From assembly GCA_947044365.1 (NCBI GenBank), contig OX345643.1:4792001-4856000 (forward strand): 64,000 bases of DNA. Reading direction: 5' to 3'. A model generated the notes under the pieces. It saw only the letters and a program-made list of their open reading frames with translations. It was not told where the DNA came from and searched no databases. This stretch comes from Petrosia ficiformis (lineage: Eukaryota; Porifera; Demospongiae; Haplosclerida; Petrosiidae). Positions within the stretch are counted from its first letter, which is position 1. Every line of letters starts with the position of its first letter. A program made the position numbers and the translations under genes. Shown in pieces: positions 43,273 to 55,600 of the stretch.

Positions 43273-43499
43273 AAGAAAACCTAATGATCTCGGCTAATAA
43301 TATCATTTTTTAAACTCTATCTATTCACACCAATACAACACGGAAGTATTATAGCAGATATATGAATGCAATTATCTGCTATTAGTAAAAAATCTATATC
43401 AGTACATCACTACTATAATGTACTACTGACTACAATTAATTATTATTGGTAGCAATGAGTTATTAATATTAGGGAGGTTGTATATGTACATGAAAACAT

Positions 43500-43860
43500 T
43501 CAAAATACATTAGTCACTCACATTCTGTATCCATCTTGATAGCAACAATGGAAGATCTCATGATATCTAAAGTTAACTGCTCATTCTGCTAAGGTAGAAT
43601 ATTATTTTTGCTTGATGAATGATATTTTGTCACTTTCAAATAATTACAGTTGATATCCATCCAAGATAATGTGAAATAGATGACAATAACTTCAAATCGT
43701 ACAACAGTTGGCCAGTTACTATGAGTCTCGTGTTGATCTTTTCAAAGAGCTAGTAGAGAGAAATCCATTGGTAGATAAAGGTATAGGAACACTACTAACA
43801 ATGACTTGTATTTTAACACTTGCAATTGCCTAACCTAACAGAATTTGGTAAGCATGCAGT
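43500..43860 (-). pseudogene. 3' flank of a deleted DD-ANK copy (interval C)
   Basis: Counterpart of 4291-4625, directly abutting the KEN middle exon at 43951. The small exon here has lost its donor-proximal half. Confidence 0.5.
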
Positions 43861-43950
43861 AAATAATACACACACACACACACACACACAAATTAAACTG
43901 CTTTTTTGATTTTAAAAATTACAGCTGAAGATGACAAAACAATATCTCAC

Positions 43951-44018
43951 TTTATTTCTCATTGCTCTTAATAAATTCCTCAATGAGGTACCTTGATAAG
44001 ATCTAACCTTATGAAGAT
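43951..44018 (-). CDS. KEN middle exon, open (interval C, set 2)
   Basis: 68 bases, one silent change from 4727-4794: DLHKVR then SYQGTSLRNLLRAMRNK. No KEN C-terminal partner. Confidence 0.6.
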
Positions 44019-44080
44019 CTATAGTATGAATATATAAATCATAAACAGATCAATAGACAGAGTCCATCAGACATTACAAG

Positions 44081-44174
44081 GAGACATGGGAGATTCATTC
44101 GCTATTTTATCACTGACATCTTGAAAAAAAGGAAGCTACTTTAATGATGACCAGAAGAGACAGTGACTCATGAG
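44081..44174 (-). pseudogene. KEN N-terminal exon, truncated (interval C)
   Basis: Reads WSSLK, TAG, LPFFQDVSDKIANESPMS and then loses the QSLERG part by a deletion relative to 4894-5060. Confidence 0.55.
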
Positions 44175-44279
44175 CTGTGGGTTAGTCTATATGTGTAAAA
44201 TAGATCATGTAATACAGCTAATTTGTGTGGATGCATTAATATGATATTATAATATGACTACAATTAGCTATAGCAACAC

Positions 44280-45300
44280 TTTCATAATAATACATGTACA
44301 TGTATATGTTTAGTAAAAGGGTTTTAATTCCTATTATAGTTATTACATAAGAATGCAATTACTAAAACACTGAGATAATACACTGGATGTATAGTACTAT
44401 ATGTACATGTACAGCATGTGTGCATATGCATGTAGTCAGTCATGTACACGTAACTATATATGTACATGAACATGTATATGTGTACTTTTACATGTACATT
44501 TATAGTACTATATGTACATGTACAGTATGTGTGCATATACATGTAATTGTGTATGTACATGTGTGTATGTTTACATGTACATTTATAGTACTATACGTAC
44601 ATGTACAGTATGTGTACATATACATGTACATGTAATTATATATGTACATGTGTGTACTTGTACTTGTACATGTACATGTAACAACTGGTACAGTACCAGT
44701 ATGTGATAATGTGTTTATTAAGATACATGTATGTACTATGTATAACCAGTGCATGTACATGTATACATAGTATATATACGACAGATGTTAGTACAATTAA
44801 AAGATAGTTGGCTATTTCATATCATCACATTGGCATTCAGTTTGACTAATAAAGATCAATAATAATAACAGGGTATATGTAGTAGAATACATGTACATGT
44901 AATTTACATACAGTATGTACAATATTTTATAATTATAAGAAGTCATTAATTTGTGTGCCTGGATACTTTGATTCCTATTATAGTTATTACAGAAGAACTC
45001 AATTACAAAAGACTGAAATAATACACTGAATGTGTAGTACTATATGTACATGTACATGTATAGTATGTGTACATATGCATGTACATGTAATTCTATATGT
45101 ACATGTGTGTACTTGTACATGTACATGTAACAAATGGTATAGTACCAGTATATGTTTTAATTGAGATACATGTATGCATAACTAGCATACCTATATGTAT
45201 ATACATGTACATGACATAATTCAGAGATGTTTGGCTATTTCATATAGACAAATAAGGTCAATAATAACAGGATACATGTAGTAGAACACAGATCAATGAA
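44280..45300. repeat. tacatgtaca-rich spacer (interval C)
   Basis: Alternating acatgtac tracts at 44395-44700 and 45045-45130, homologous to interval A. No gene. Confidence 0.7.
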
Positions 45301-45727
45301 TTATGAATCAACTCGTCAAACTGGGTGTGGCCTAATTGAAGTGGGTCATGAGGCTTCTACATGTTCCAGTCATAGTATTTTGATCACCTAGTGACTATTC
45401 TACTGATACACTTTAGATAGAATAGTGAACTATCTGTAAGGTTTTGCAAGTGTTGAATTTCGTGTTCTTGAGGTTTTGAGACTCAAAGTCAATTCTCATG
45501 CCCTATGCATACACTACTCAATGCTTGGATGTATAATGATTTGATATACATGTACATGTTGTGTATGAAAAAATTAATAATAAAAGTTTATTAATTATTA
45601 TTAATAAAAATTTGGATTTTTGGTCTGCAATCAGTAATCAATGTTCCCATGATACTGATAATCTACACACACAGTAATTATATATATATATATAATACAT
45701 AAATCTCATTTTCAACACAAGACATAC

Positions 45728-45895
45728 CCTCTAGTGTGATCCTGGAATTTCTGGAGTTATACCAGACTGAGCTGTGAGGGATCATCAACCAGTTGACGAC
45801 AAAGTCACAAATCTGACTGACATGAGAGCCTTGATCAATGATCACTTTTAACCTAGTAATTATATTTGGCAGGGCTCAAAGTGTGGTTTGAAGTT
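45728..45895 (-). pseudogene. Kinase DFG exon remnant (interval C, 3)
   Basis: Same as 6767-6880: gtatgt donor, degraded DFG segment, HRD end not recognisable. Confidence 0.4.
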
Positions 45896-45986
45896 AGACA
45901 CACCTTCCTTGAAGTTCCTTCCTTTATTTTTGTCTTGGTCAATACTGAATGCGAATACGAAATTTGAAGTGAACCCCAATAGTTAA

Positions 45987-48469
45987 TTATCTGAAGACAA
46001 GTCTGACAGTGATGATATTAAGTGGCTTTTGGAATTTGGAAAGAAAAAGGTAGTGAAATTATTGGTTGTACAATGTATATATCTGTAATTTATCGTCATT
46101 ATGACGTCATAGTTACCAAATGATGTATAATGATTATGTAAGTGTACATTTAATATACTTGTGTATTATGAAGTTTAGTAACAAAGGCAGTAATGTGTAA
46201 CTTTAAAACATCACTATAATGAGGTTTCCAAATTGTATAGTGGTAACAATAAACATTTCAGACGTTCAGCAGATTTTACTACAAATTGGTGAGTCAGTGA
46301 CCATACTGTTTGTAATCCTTGAGTCAAGAAACTGTGTTTAACCCTTAGAGGACTGATTTGACCCTTACGTACTTAGGAATGTGTTCCTAGCATTACGAAG
46401 CACTCCAAATGTTTGCAATTGGTTTCAGTGATAAGCTCAAGAAAATGGCTAAAAATATTGATTGTTTTCGGACGCCCCTTTGGCCTAAATATAGAGTACA
46501 GGGGGAATTTTAAGGGGAATGTTTCCCGTTGATGGGGGTTCAAAGGAAGCATCACCCACACAATTTTGAGTTTTAATGACCCCACCCATGCAATCTAGTG
46601 GGTTGCTGAGACATGCTGGAAAACCTGGGTGTTGCTGGTACCAACAATTAGTGGAGTCATTTTGTTTGCCCCAGTTACTGTCAAAAGAGGGAGAACACTG
46701 TATCTGTCTTAGTCCTATAAAGCACTTGGGAACTTTTGAGTCCTGGTGAGTAGTACTCCATGTTGAAAAAAGAAATATCTGCAGCAGAGCCACCAGTTTT
46801 GGAAATGGGAAGCATTGCTAAAAACATGCTTAGCACTCTAAGGATTAACTCGCATCTATTTATGAAATTGACTGCTTCAAGGAAGACATTTTGAATGAAA
46901 CACTTTTGATTAACCTACATTTGTAATCTTGTGTTGTTGTAGCAAATCATACATATCACCATACACGTATAACACTTACATTTGTACCTGCAAACAATAG
47001 CTACCTTACATTTAGTTTATCATGTATATGTGATTGTACACGTATATGTGTCATTTGATACGTTTTGTTTTGTGTAGGATCTATTTCAACAAGCTTTGGA
47101 TTACTCTAAAAGTGCTAGTCTAAAGATTTGTGAGCTTTTGAAATTACTGGATATCTTCCTACTCGACTCAGAGAGGGAGCTGAAAATGCTATGAAACAGG
47201 TACTAAACAATGATGTATTATATCTTGATTAGGCTAGCATCTGGATCACATTTGGTGAGCACAGTTCAGTATGCTTATATGACAAGTGTGAACCAAATGT
47301 TTTAAGTTCGGTTGGTTACAGTTAATCACATGCAGTTCCAGACACTAGTGTATCAGTGCATCACTAGTTTGTATGGCTCCTTGACAAGTGTGAACGCAAA
47401 TGAACTGTAACTAGAGCTAAGCTCCATTGGTACACCTTGGGGTGGGTGTAACAAAATGTTTTGGTTCAGTTTGTTACAGTTAAGCACAGTTCCAGATACC
47501 AGTGTGGATTATGCATTACAGTAGTTAAGGTGATAAGTAATGAATATTCATAACCTAGCAACAAATAGTTTAATTTGTGTAACCAGATGTTTGTCTTCCA
47601 TATACAATAGAAATGAATGCTAAAGTACATACAGATTTGTTCTAACTTGTGTATCTTTGTTAGTGTTGAGTCAACATGAGTGTGGCTTTATATTTATGGT
47701 AGCAAATGGTTATGCCAAGAACCTGTATTAATATGACAAACCTGATATGATAGATAGGAAATGGGTTTTTATATTATACATGAACTACCAATGAATTATT
47801 ATTCTATTTCCACAGGCTAAGGATGTATATACAACTCTTAAGGATAATAATGTACCAGCTGAACTTCCATCATTCTTACTTTCTCAAATCTCTGAAGTTG
47901 TGGAAACACAGATAATGTATTGTCGTCACCTGGGTAACCATATCTCCACTGCTTTAAAGGTACCTATGTTATCATTTGTGTTGTAACATTATGTGGGCTA
48001 GTGCTAGTGCATTACAGTACCCAGTATTTAAATACTTGTTTCAATGTCTTTGATAAGGTAAATTTTGATATCCTAGAAGCTCTTGTAGTTATATGTTTCT
48101 CTCCAAATAGACAGGGCTAAGAATAGATTTGAAAACATGTCTGTCCAACATGATAAATTTGAATTAAAAATTATTTAATGGGTAGTCGTCAGGTACACAC
48201 ATAAATTATTTAGCTGTGGTACTTGGTTTCATTTTTCATCGTGTGTGCAAATCCGTTTGAATCTTCCTAGCCATAAAACGTATTATAATTAATTATGAGT
48301 ACTGTAACAAAATCGTGGTTGTTATATTTTTATTCTTCTGTAGAAACGTTTTGGAAAGGATGAACAGTCTTCTGAAACAAGTAGTTTAGGAGATTTTGAA
48401 GTTCATGTTGAAGAGGAGGAAATAAATGAAGATGAAGAGAGTGGAAGTGAAACTGATGAATCCACTTAA
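45987..48469 (+). pseudogene. Frameshifted copy of the nested acidic-tail gene
   Basis: Exons correspond to 7155-9639: possible 45987-46049, micro-exon 46262-46288, then 47078-47199, 47816-47959 and 48344-48469. The 47078 exon is 122 bases, not 135. A 13-base deletion after YELF/CELL shifts the frame to a quick stop. The second exon is intact. The last exon lacks four Glu/Asp codons but ends identically. Splice sites are all retained, so the loss looks recent. Confidence 0.65.
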
Positions 48470-49034
48470 TATAATTTATAATAACTGTTAAGCTTCTCTT
48501 AATTTCTGCATACACTGGACTGATTAATAATCATAAAGTGTTACTATTTTGTGTTTACACTATAGATATAATGGTTTGTTGATTATTAACAATATAATTA
48601 TACATGTGGACATTATGACATAACAATGATGGGCAATACTGAAGCATTCTTGGTATTGTGACAGTGAGAATGTTTAGTAAGGATTTAGAGGGAGCATGAA
48701 TTTTAATAATGTGGTCAGCATGTTCCACCAGTCAACTGGATTATTGAAGAAAAGAAACCTAAAGCAGTCATTGGATCAAGACTGTTGAGATACACATGCA
48801 TATGAAACAAAAGCAACTGAATTGGAAGTCTACTAACTAAATATCTCAACCTCACTACATGGGTATGTTCATACTATCCTAAGACAGACATCTTTCATTG
48901 ATCATGATGAAAGATAAAAACAAGACACATGAATTGTAACCATGCCTAGTAGAAGAAACCTAATATAGATAAGCATTGGTAGCTCCTCGAATTGAGCAGT
49001 CGTGTGACTTCCACAAGGCATATATATATAATTA

Positions 49035-49076
<42 letters not shown>

Positions 49077-50290
49077 ATATATATATTGAATATCAACTTA
49101 GAATAATTCAATGACTCCATTCATTTCATTGGCATCACATGTGCCATCACCAAACAAGTTCGCTAACACTTCATCTGGACCTCAATAGTTATTTGACCAA
49201 AACTTTGTTCATAAATTTTAAAATTCAAAACTTAATGGTAAAATATTAGATTTTAATTAAGTAATAATGTTTTTAAGTGATAATGTTTTTAAACTCAAAC
49301 TCTTGAACTGAATTTTTGAACCTATTATATAGAGGATAGAAAGGGACATGTAAATATCATGAATCATGAAGTAATTTCACACCCTGGGCAGTATTTGGGT
49401 AACTTCCTGTTTCATCTACTCCTGTTTTGTCTACCATTATACATTATAGTGTAGATTAGTCTACTGTTTAATCAGGAGTAGATGAAACAGGACTAGATGA
49501 AACAGGTATAAATCCGTATTTGTTATGATATGGCTTCCAAACATTGTTAGAAGAAAATTCAATGAGGAACTATATCAATGGTGAATATATAGAGGGTGCA
49601 GGACTGGGAGGGGTAGCTGCCCCTTCAAATGCCTTTGTAACGAATTGACTTATCAAAAATAGACAATGGATTTAAATTAATTATGGTTGCATACATGTAA
49701 TTACAAATGGAAAATAGACAAGCCCACAATGACATTGATGTACATACATGTACATGCAAATTGAAGTCAATTGAGTATGCTCAATTGTAACTAAAGGAGT
49801 TGTATACATATTACACCAGACCAAGGGTATTTGAGTACCCAATACCCGAGATTGAATGTATTACTTGAAACTACAATCATTACCCATGGGTACTATGATA
49901 TAAATAATTATTATGCTTTTCATATGAATACTAAATAAATTGGAAGCAAAAAAGAAATATTTATTCAAATAACAGTCCTATAAATATGTGCTAGTGTTGT
50001 ACTAAACACAAAAGAGTTTATTGTGATCAAGCTTAATAATAAAATGAAACGAGTGTTCAAGCTTGATTTTGATCTCTCTGGCTTTCTCAGAAGCTCCTTT
50101 GTGTAGCTAAGAAAGATTCTTTCAAGAAAAGTTTAAATTGCAAAAATGAGAAGTGCTGAAAACGCACTCGCCGAAATGTCCACACACTAAATTTGGAATT
50201 AAAATTAAACAGGCACCTGTAATAATTATTCAACTTTGTACCCAGATCCACCCGTTGGTCAGGTCTAGTATATATACTAAGAGAACTCAT
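48470..50290. other. Spacer with TA repeat and old MITE (interval C)
   Basis: Matches 9640-10250 and 12046-13270. A (TA)n run lies at 49020-49086 where interval A has its 1.8-kb insertion. Inverted motif pair at 49405-49505. No coding sequence. Confidence 0.5.
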
Positions 50291-50298
50291 ATACTAAC

Positions 50299-50350
50299 CT
50301 ACTCTTAATTTGAAACTCAGACTTGACAGCTTGTCATGTGATGGAGTTTC
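50299..50350 (-). pseudogene. Kinase alphaE exon remnant (interval C)
   Basis: As 13280-13330; donor gttagt intact, coding degraded. Confidence 0.35.
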
Positions 50351-50518
50351 TTGTAATTTGTGACTCTTAACATACTGGATGAAATAAATAGATAGACATA
50401 AATACATAAATAGGTGAATGGATAAGGATAGACAAAAACAGGAATATAACCTTACATGAACTGATAAATAGATATAATATATTCACATACAAACGAATCG
50501 TTGAATTAAGAGATATAC

Positions 50519-50580
50519 CTGATTTAAAGTGGTGTGACACAATTCCAATATCTAGACGTAAGATCTTTCTCTTATAGCTC
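50519..50580 (-). other. Candidate kinase N-lobe exon (interval C)
   Basis: 62 bases between gttag and gtatat, partner of 13512-13574. One frame is open (KILRLDIGIVSHHFKSG), but it is not the frame kept in interval A. Confidence 0.25.
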
Positions 50581-50979
50581 CTAACAAATAAGAGAATACA
50601 TGTAGATAACAACTAATACATGTACTTGTACATGTACATGTACACAGATACATGTATATACAGTACATACTACATAGTATATGTACATGACATTGTACAT
50701 ACACACACCATCCTACTACATTGTGATATTGATCCGATTCTCTCTCAGTAATGTCACTGGTACACTGTATGTACACGTACACATATATAATAACCAAACA
50801 CTGACTGTTGAGAAGGTTTTGTGTTCATATCAAGTGTAAGGCTAATGAGATTCAAAATTCTAAGCTATGTACATATACATGTACATGTACATGTGCATGT
50901 ATATGTACACTGTACATATCTACGTGTTAAAAGTGCATATACACACACATGTATGATTAAGAGGGAAGCCATGATTTAC

Positions 50980-51041
50980 CTCTATGTCAGCAAGATGATA
51001 ACAATATGAAATGATCCTCTTAACAGTTATAGCTGTTGATT
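50980..51041 (-). CDS. Kinase beta3-region exon, open (interval C)
   Basis: 62 bases between a tttag acceptor and a gtaaat donor. Reads STAITVKRIISYCYHLADIE. IRE1 has VAVKRI followed by a CF and ADRE at matching spacing, so the beta3 lysine is present. Best-preserved beta3 exon in the window. Confidence 0.55.
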
Positions 51042-51216
51042 CTAAATGGAAAATAGAATAAGTGATAAATAAAAACGAGAGAGGGACAGAAATGGGTGGG
51101 ATATGGAGGAGCTAAGCTCCTGCTATAACTCTCCACCCACATAGTGAGGTCTAGTAAACTTCATAATAATTACATCTTAACATACATTATGAAAATATGA
51201 ATATTATTATACTAAC

Positions 51217-51340
51217 TTGTTTTCTTGTATGTAGTTCCATCGCTGACCACAACCAGTTTGGAGTGAACACTGGACTTGGATTCTTGGAATGGGAACCAGT
51301 CTTTGAGATTTCAGAGGACAGAGTAATTATTAGGTGAAAC
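51217..51340 (-). CDS. Juxtamembrane exon, open (interval C)
   Basis: 124 bases, acceptor ttcag, donor gttagt. Reads FHLIITLSSEISKTGSHSKN, then PSPVFTPNWLWSAMELHTRK and Q. The frame does not match phase 0 at the end of the TM exon, so direct TM-to-juxtamembrane splicing would hit a stop. Confidence 0.45.
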
Positions 51341-51458
51341 CTGAAAATGTAAAATGAAAATGACACATACACAAGTACAGTACTAGTTACAAACAGATAT
51401 TATTTAAACATTTGACCTATAGCTACAATGTTTAAATGTCTAAAATATTTTGTAGTAC

Positions 51459-51590
51459 CTGTACAAATTTCTTGTATCCACCAGTAGTTACCATGGCAAC
51501 CAATATAGCAACAAGTGAAGCTATGATTGAAGAGAACAGGACAGTTTTCACCATAAGAACTATCACACCAACAGACATGACTATCACATT
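51459..51590 (-). CDS. Transmembrane exon (interval C)
   Basis: Reads MSVGVIVLMVKTVLFSSIIA then SLVAILVAMVTTGGYKKFVQ before gtacta. Single hydrophobic span with a basic end. Lies about 1.1 kb downstream of DD-ANK copy 3. Confidence 0.5.
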
Positions 51591-51682
51591 CTGATGACAA
51601 GATGGGTAGATGTCTCTCCTATGGAGTATAGAAAGAGAGTAAGTAAATGTGTAAAATAAGCTATACACTACATGTATATGTC

Positions 51683-51805
51683 TAGTCTCACAGGTCAGCC
51701 TCTTCACTGAAGGAGGAATCACATGATAAGCCTTTGATACAATCCAATTGGCCAGAACCCATGACTTTCAGTGAAGGGGCTAGCACATGAGATTGAGACC
51801 ATAAT
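51683..51805. mobile_element. Decayed MITE-like element (interval C)
   Basis: Left end TAGTCTCA is preceded by tatatgtc (51675-51682). A second tatatgtc is at 51806-51813. Right end is degraded. Orthologue of 15541-15710. Confidence 0.6.
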
Positions 51806-51813
51806 TATATGTC

Positions 51814-52688
51814 ATTAAAGCTATTAATGACAAGCATTGTAGCTACCCAGTAAATCACTGATACAAAAACTTGCAGCTGCAAGTGTCCTTAAGCTACCAA
51901 TAAAAACTATTGTATTAATGAACTATTGTATTAGTGAACTCTTCAGTTAGTGATTTGAAATGGTTGGTTATGTTGTACAAAGTCCTCCTAACTAAATTAT
52001 TATACAGAATTATATAGCTGTGACTTACTAGCTAGCCTAGCAACTAGTACACAATACAAGAAAGTTTTACATGTACATAAATTGAAACATAAATAAAATT
52101 TTAATGATAGGAAACTTTAAAAGTACATTAGTGACTCACTTCATTACAACATCACATTCTGTATCCATCTTGATAGCAACAAAGGAAGATCCTGTGATAG
52201 TTTCTAAAGTTCTTAACTTTGTCTATTATGAAGACACGTGTGTTTCTGTCACTCTGAAATAACATGATGCAGTTTCGATATTTATGTTAGTTGGTTCTAT
52301 AAGTTAAAAATCGCGAATCTGATGAGATGAGAATAATTTTCAAATCCTGTAACATGTACTATGAGTCTCGAGATACATGTAGTTAAAGAGAAACTAGTAG
52401 AGAGAACTTCATGAATATGTGGAAAAAGATGTTTCAGTACTGCCATTAGAGTTTGATCAAATGCCATGCCTTTATATACCATACTACATGTACTACTAAT
52501 CATCTAACTCATCAGATGGTACTGATTAAGGGGCTTCGGAACCAGCAGGGAGTACTGATGAAGGAATTCGAACTTCGTGACCAGTAGATAGTACTCATGA
52601 AGGAGCTTCAGAACCTATCCTGAATCAACTACTGACTGAAGCTGGTGAGTATGGTATGTTGTTTTGATGTTCGTGTATATGAAATACT
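51814..52688 (-). other. 3' flank of DD-ANK copy 3
   Basis: Contains out-of-frame tail remnants of the DD-ANK gene (IPSSVLPAGSEAP, SDELDD; 52500-52640), a TATATAAAGGC motif around 52475 on the minus strand, and the small MDTECD exon at 52140-52176. A 68-codon frame (52297-52503) is not conserved in the sisters. The TATA-like motif could start a separate kinase transcript; untested. Confidence 0.4.
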
Positions 52689-55600
52689 TCAACTATGTGT
52701 TGTTTGATGACTACAATAAGCAAGTGGTGTCAATCTATCGCTGTCCATTACATTAGGATCTGCACCTGCTTCAAGTAACAATTTCAAGATTGGTTTATGT
52801 CCATATTGGGAAGCAAGATGTAATGCTGTTGTTCCACCAACTGCTTCATGATTCACATTAGCATTGTGTTCAATTAAAGTTTGAACCAAATCACTATATC
52901 CCTTAGCACTAGCTATCATTAGACTATTCCATCCATTATACTTCCCTATATTAGGATTAGCACCAGATTTCAGAAGCATGTCAACAATAGCAAGATCACC
53001 ATTTTGACTTGCAAGATACAAAGCAGTTGTTCCATATACATCTTGAATGTTAGGATCAACATTAGCCATTTGCAGTAGCTCAACGACTTGTTTGTGACCA
53101 TTCATGCTAGCCACCATTAGAAGAGTGATGCCAAGAATGCTAGCGATATTTGGATCTGCTCCAGAGTTGAGAAGAGTAGAAACAACAGCAAGATAACCAT
53201 TTAGACAGGCAATATAAACAGCTGTTACTCCATTGTTGTCTTGAACATTTGGATTAGGACTTGCCTTTAGTAGTAGCTCAACTACATCATTGTGACCATT
53301 TTTACTAGCTGCCATTAGAGGATTACCACCAATATAGTCAGCAATATTTGGATCAGCTCCAGAGGTGAGGAGAGTAGTAACAACAGCAAGATGACCATTT
53401 TGACAGGCATTATAAACAGCTGTTACTCCCAATGTGCTTTGAACATTTGGATCAACTTTAGATTTTAGTAGTAGCTCAACTACATCATTGTGACCATTTA
53501 TACCAGCTGCCATTAGAGGAGTACCACCAATATAGTCAGCAATATGTGGATCAGCTCCAGAGTTAAGAAGAGCAATAACAACATCAAGATAACCATTTAG
53601 ACAGGCAATATAAACAGCTGTTACTCCATTGTTGTCTTGAACATTTGGATTAGCTTTTGCCTTTAGTAGTAGCTCAACTACATCATTGTGACCATTTATA
53701 CCAGCTGCCATTAGAGGATTACCACCAATATAGTCAGCAATATTTGGATCAGCTCCAGAGTTGAGAAGAGTAGTAACAACATCAAGATGACCATGTTGAC
53801 AAGCATGATAAACAACTGTTACTCCATCTTTGCTTTGGAAATTCGGATCAGCACCAGATTTTAGTAGTAACTCAACAACATCATTGTGACCATTTATACC
53901 AGCTGCCATTAGAGGAGTGCCACCAATATAGTCAGCAATATTTGGATCAGCTCCAGAGTTGAGAAGAGTAGTAACAACAGTAAAATGGCCCTTTAGACAG
54001 GCAAGAAAAATAGCTGTTTGTTCGTATGTGTTTTTAACGTTTGGATCAACATTGGCCTTTAGTAGTAACTCAATAATATCATTGTGACCATTCTCACTAG
54101 CTGCCATTAGAGTGATAGTTGGATCAGTTCCAGAGTTGAGAAGAGTAGTCACAGCAGCAAGATGACCATGTTGACAAGCGTGATAAATAGCTGATACTCC
54201 ATTGTTGTCTTCAATGTTTGGATCAACATTAGCCTTTAGTAGTAGCTCAATAACATTGCTGTGACCATTCTTACTAGCTGCCATTAGAGCGATATTTGGA
54301 TCAGCTCCAGAATTGAGAAGAGTAGTAACAACAGTAAGATGACCTTTTTGACAGGCAAGAAAAATAGCTGTTTGTCCATATGTGTTTGGAACATTTGGAT
54401 CAACATTAGCCTTTAGTAACAGCTCAACGACATCATTGTGACCACGCTTAATAGCCGCCAGTAGAGGTGTGTCACCAATGTTAGCAGTGATATTTGGATC
54501 AGCTCCAGAGTTGAGGAGAGTAGTAACAACATCAAGATGACCATTAAGACAAGCGGAATAAATAGGTGTTAGTCCATTTGTGTTTTGAACGTTTGGATTG
54601 ACATTAGCCTTTAGTAGTAGGTCAACAACAGTATTGTGACCATTCATACTAGCCATCATTAGAGGACTGGAACCATAATCTGTATTAGTGATATTTGGAT
54701 CTGCTCCAGAGTTGAGAAGAGTAGTAACAACATCAAGATGACCATGTTGACAAGCAGAATAAATAGGTGTTAGTCCATTTGTGTTTTGAACATTTGGATT
54801 GACATTAGCCTTTAGTAATAGCTCAACAACAGTGTTGTGACCACTCTTACTAGCTGATAGTAGAGGACTGGATCCATAATCTGTTGTAGTGATATTAGGA
54901 TTAGCCCCAGATTTCAGAAGCATGGCAACGGTAGCAAGATCACCATTTTGACTAGCAAGATACAAAGCAGTTGTTCCGTATATATCTTGAATGTTAGGAT
55001 CAATGTTAGCCTTTAGTAGTAGCTCAACAACACCATTCTGACCATTCTGACATGCCACCATTAGAGGAGTGCCACTCAAATTGCTTGCGATATATGGATC
55101 AGCTCCAGAATTTAGAAGAGTAGTAACAACAGAAAGATGACCATTATGACAGGCAATATAAACAGCTGTTACTCCACTTTCGTCTTGAGCATTTGGATTA
55201 GCATTTGCCTTTAGCAATACCTGAACAACGTCATTATGACCATTCATACTAGCCACCATCAGAGGAGTGCCTCCAAGATTGCTAGCAATATTTGGATCAG
55301 CTTCAGAATTAAGAAGAGTAGTAACAACAGCAAGAAGACCATTATGACAGGCAATATAAACAGCTGTTACTCCGCTTTTGTCTCGAACATTTGGATTAGC
55401 ATTAGCTTTTAGTAACAGCTCAACGACATCATTGTGATCATTGTGAACAGCTGCCATTAGAGGAGTGACACCGTTCTTGTCACAGCTATTTGGATCGGCT
55501 TCAGAGTTGAGAAGAGTATTAATAATATCAAGATGACCATTTAGACAGGCAATATAAACAGCTGTTACACCAACCGTATTTTGAATGTTTGGATCAGCAT

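Noticed and set aside
52297..52503. 68-codon frame downstream of copy 3 preceded by TATATAAAGGC
   Set aside because: Not conserved in the flanks of copy 2 or at the scar; the TATA-like motif alone is insufficient.
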